This document shows, one piece after another, positions 63,255 through 64,000 of a DNA stretch of 64,000 bases (positions are counted from its first letter, which is position 1; the number at the start of each line of letters is the position of its first letter). The notes beneath the pieces were generated by a model, which was given only the letters and a program-made list of their open reading frames with translations, searched no databases and had not been told where the DNA came from. Made by a program: the position numbers and the translations under genes. Location: NCBI GenBank assembly GCA_934045905.1, contig OW203764.1, positions 28,384,954-28,448,953 on the forward strand. Direction: 5' to 3'. The stretch is from Leuctra nigra (Eukaryota > Arthropoda > Insecta > Plecoptera > Leuctridae).

Positions 63255-63690
63255 CTACTAAGCAGCTCTAATCCCATAATAATATAAAACTGCGTTTGGT
63301 TTACAGGTTAAGGTGTACCTTCATTTTAATTTCTAACCTAGTACCTAATTGTCAAAAATATATCATTAAGTAGCCTAAAATGAACAATGATATTGCAATT
63401 TATTTAGATTGTGAACTACCTTCTACTACTTCATTAAGAAAGATCAAAGTCCTACAGAAATAAGAAGAAAATTAAGTGGTTGACAGCACTATGATAAAAA
63501 GCACATGATGACATAACAAAACAGCTGACCATGAAAACAAACTGTTGAAACATGTTGCCAGACAGTGGCGCTACACTGCGATATTTATGGAACTAGAGAT
63601 GGAAGTCGTTGATTCAGTCGATAAAACAGTAATGTTGGAGGAGCCAAGTTACAGAACTGCAACTTAGACATTTTTCTTGGAAATAATATA

Positions 63691-63723
<33 letters not shown>

Positions 63724-64000
63724 CACTGGGGGGGAACAACCCCCAGCACCATGCGGGTCTGGGGCACACAGCCCCGGGAAATGTTTTAACTCAAGAAATG
63801 AATTTGGTGCGTTTCTTCGTGATTATGACGCTATTTTTATCTCGACAAATGGCATCTATAAGGGGCTAAATTTAACAACATCTCTGGGAATGATACAGGT
63901 GGTGCTGTTTTTAAATCTGTCATGGGGGAATGGTATCAATATTTTCCCCATTAGGGGATGTCATCCACCCCCCCCCCCCCTCACCCTCACCAAATTCGAC
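63255..64000 (-). promoter_or_regulatory. VWA8 upstream region
   Basis: Immediate upstream sequence of VWA8 (63255 to about 63600) with no obvious TATA box, consistent with a housekeeping promoter. From about 63690 a poly-A run, a G7 tract and CCCCCAGCACCATGCGGGTC repeat the dispersed element seen at 2.7-2.95 kb. No upstream gene begins before the window ends. Confidence 0.4.

Larger units (their letters stand above)
36962..61045 (-). other. VWA8 intron 4, 24 kb
   Basis: The largest intron. From left to right: SINE (37.2 kb), G32 tract (39.7), Ty3 element (40-44.6), 96-bp minisatellite (45-46.1), tRNA-like sequences (47.1-48.35), unrecognised GC-rich gene (51.4-52.4), SINE (53.4), inverted repeat (56.7-57.1), tandem array (57.3-58.2), MITEs (58.6, 60.6). 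Stretches 37.6-39.2, 49.7-50.9, 53.8-55.3 and 55.5-56.7 kb show no recognisable feature. Confidence 0.6.

Noticed and set aside
60472..60786. Minus-strand frame with QAIKQDQAIKQD repeats
   Set aside because: It runs through a GATTGCTTG simple repeat and MITE family A copy 4; not a gene.
61017..61226. Minus-strand frame MILSAGAQPGRAGS..
   Set aside because: It is the wrong frame of VWA8 exon 4; the correct frame gives RVIALGIPVPRYTGNPLDPP.
1..64000. CRISPR-like or prokaryotic repeat systems, operons, riboswitches
   Set aside because: The repeats are MITEs, minisatellites and SINEs in a spliced eukaryotic locus; no spacer arrays or bacterial gene arrangement are present.

Overview
This is a 64-kb piece of an animal nuclear genome, most likely an arthropod and probably an insect. 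The grounds are GT-AG introns, a low-GC background crowded with MITEs, tRNA-derived SINEs, an RTE-type LINE, a Ty3 LTR element and a hAT derivative, and metazoan gene content. Species cannot be fixed from sequence alone. There are no operons or bacterial features.

Layout. (1) 1-1.5 kb: the 5' end of a UBE2Q-type ubiquitin-conjugating enzyme gene on the minus strand, running off the left edge. (2) 1.85-5.04 kb: a two-exon Myb/SANT-like (trihelix) gene on the plus strand, head-to-head with UBE2Q. (3) 5.97-63.25 kb: a complete VWA8 gene on the minus strand, convergent with the Myb gene. VWA8 is a mitochondrial AAA+ ATPase with a C-terminal von Willebrand A domain. I reconstructed all 27 coding exons by hand. 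Their lengths sum to 5568 nt, an unbroken frame of 1855 codons plus stop, every junction is GT-AG with matching phase, and the protein is collinear with animal VWA8 from start to stop.

The VWA8 introns hold nearly everything else. Intron 21 carries, antisense, a reading frame for the P2X7 cytoplasmic 'ballast' zinc domain, broken by one in-frame stop. The intron between exons 20 and 19 carries a hAT derivative with a perfect 8-bp target duplication and a leftover transposase first exon, plus an RTE-type LINE open for about 690 codons. The intron between exons 17 and 16 carries concentrically nested inverted repeats. The 24-kb intron 4 carries a young Ty3 element with apparently identical 169-bp LTRs and a 5-bp target duplication, an 11-copy 96-bp minisatellite, tRNA-like SINE heads, a GC-rich unrecognised 332-codon frame preceded by a 21-residue uORF, a 153-bp inverted repeat and a 260-272-bp tandem array.

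VWA8 is thus a good example of a conserved mitochondrial ATPase gene inflated about tenfold by mobile DNA, some of it lying within 0-25 bp of splice sites. The most unusual items are the P2X7-ballast frame, the unrecognised gene at 51.4-52.4 kb, the nested inverted repeats and the perfect 153-bp hairpin.
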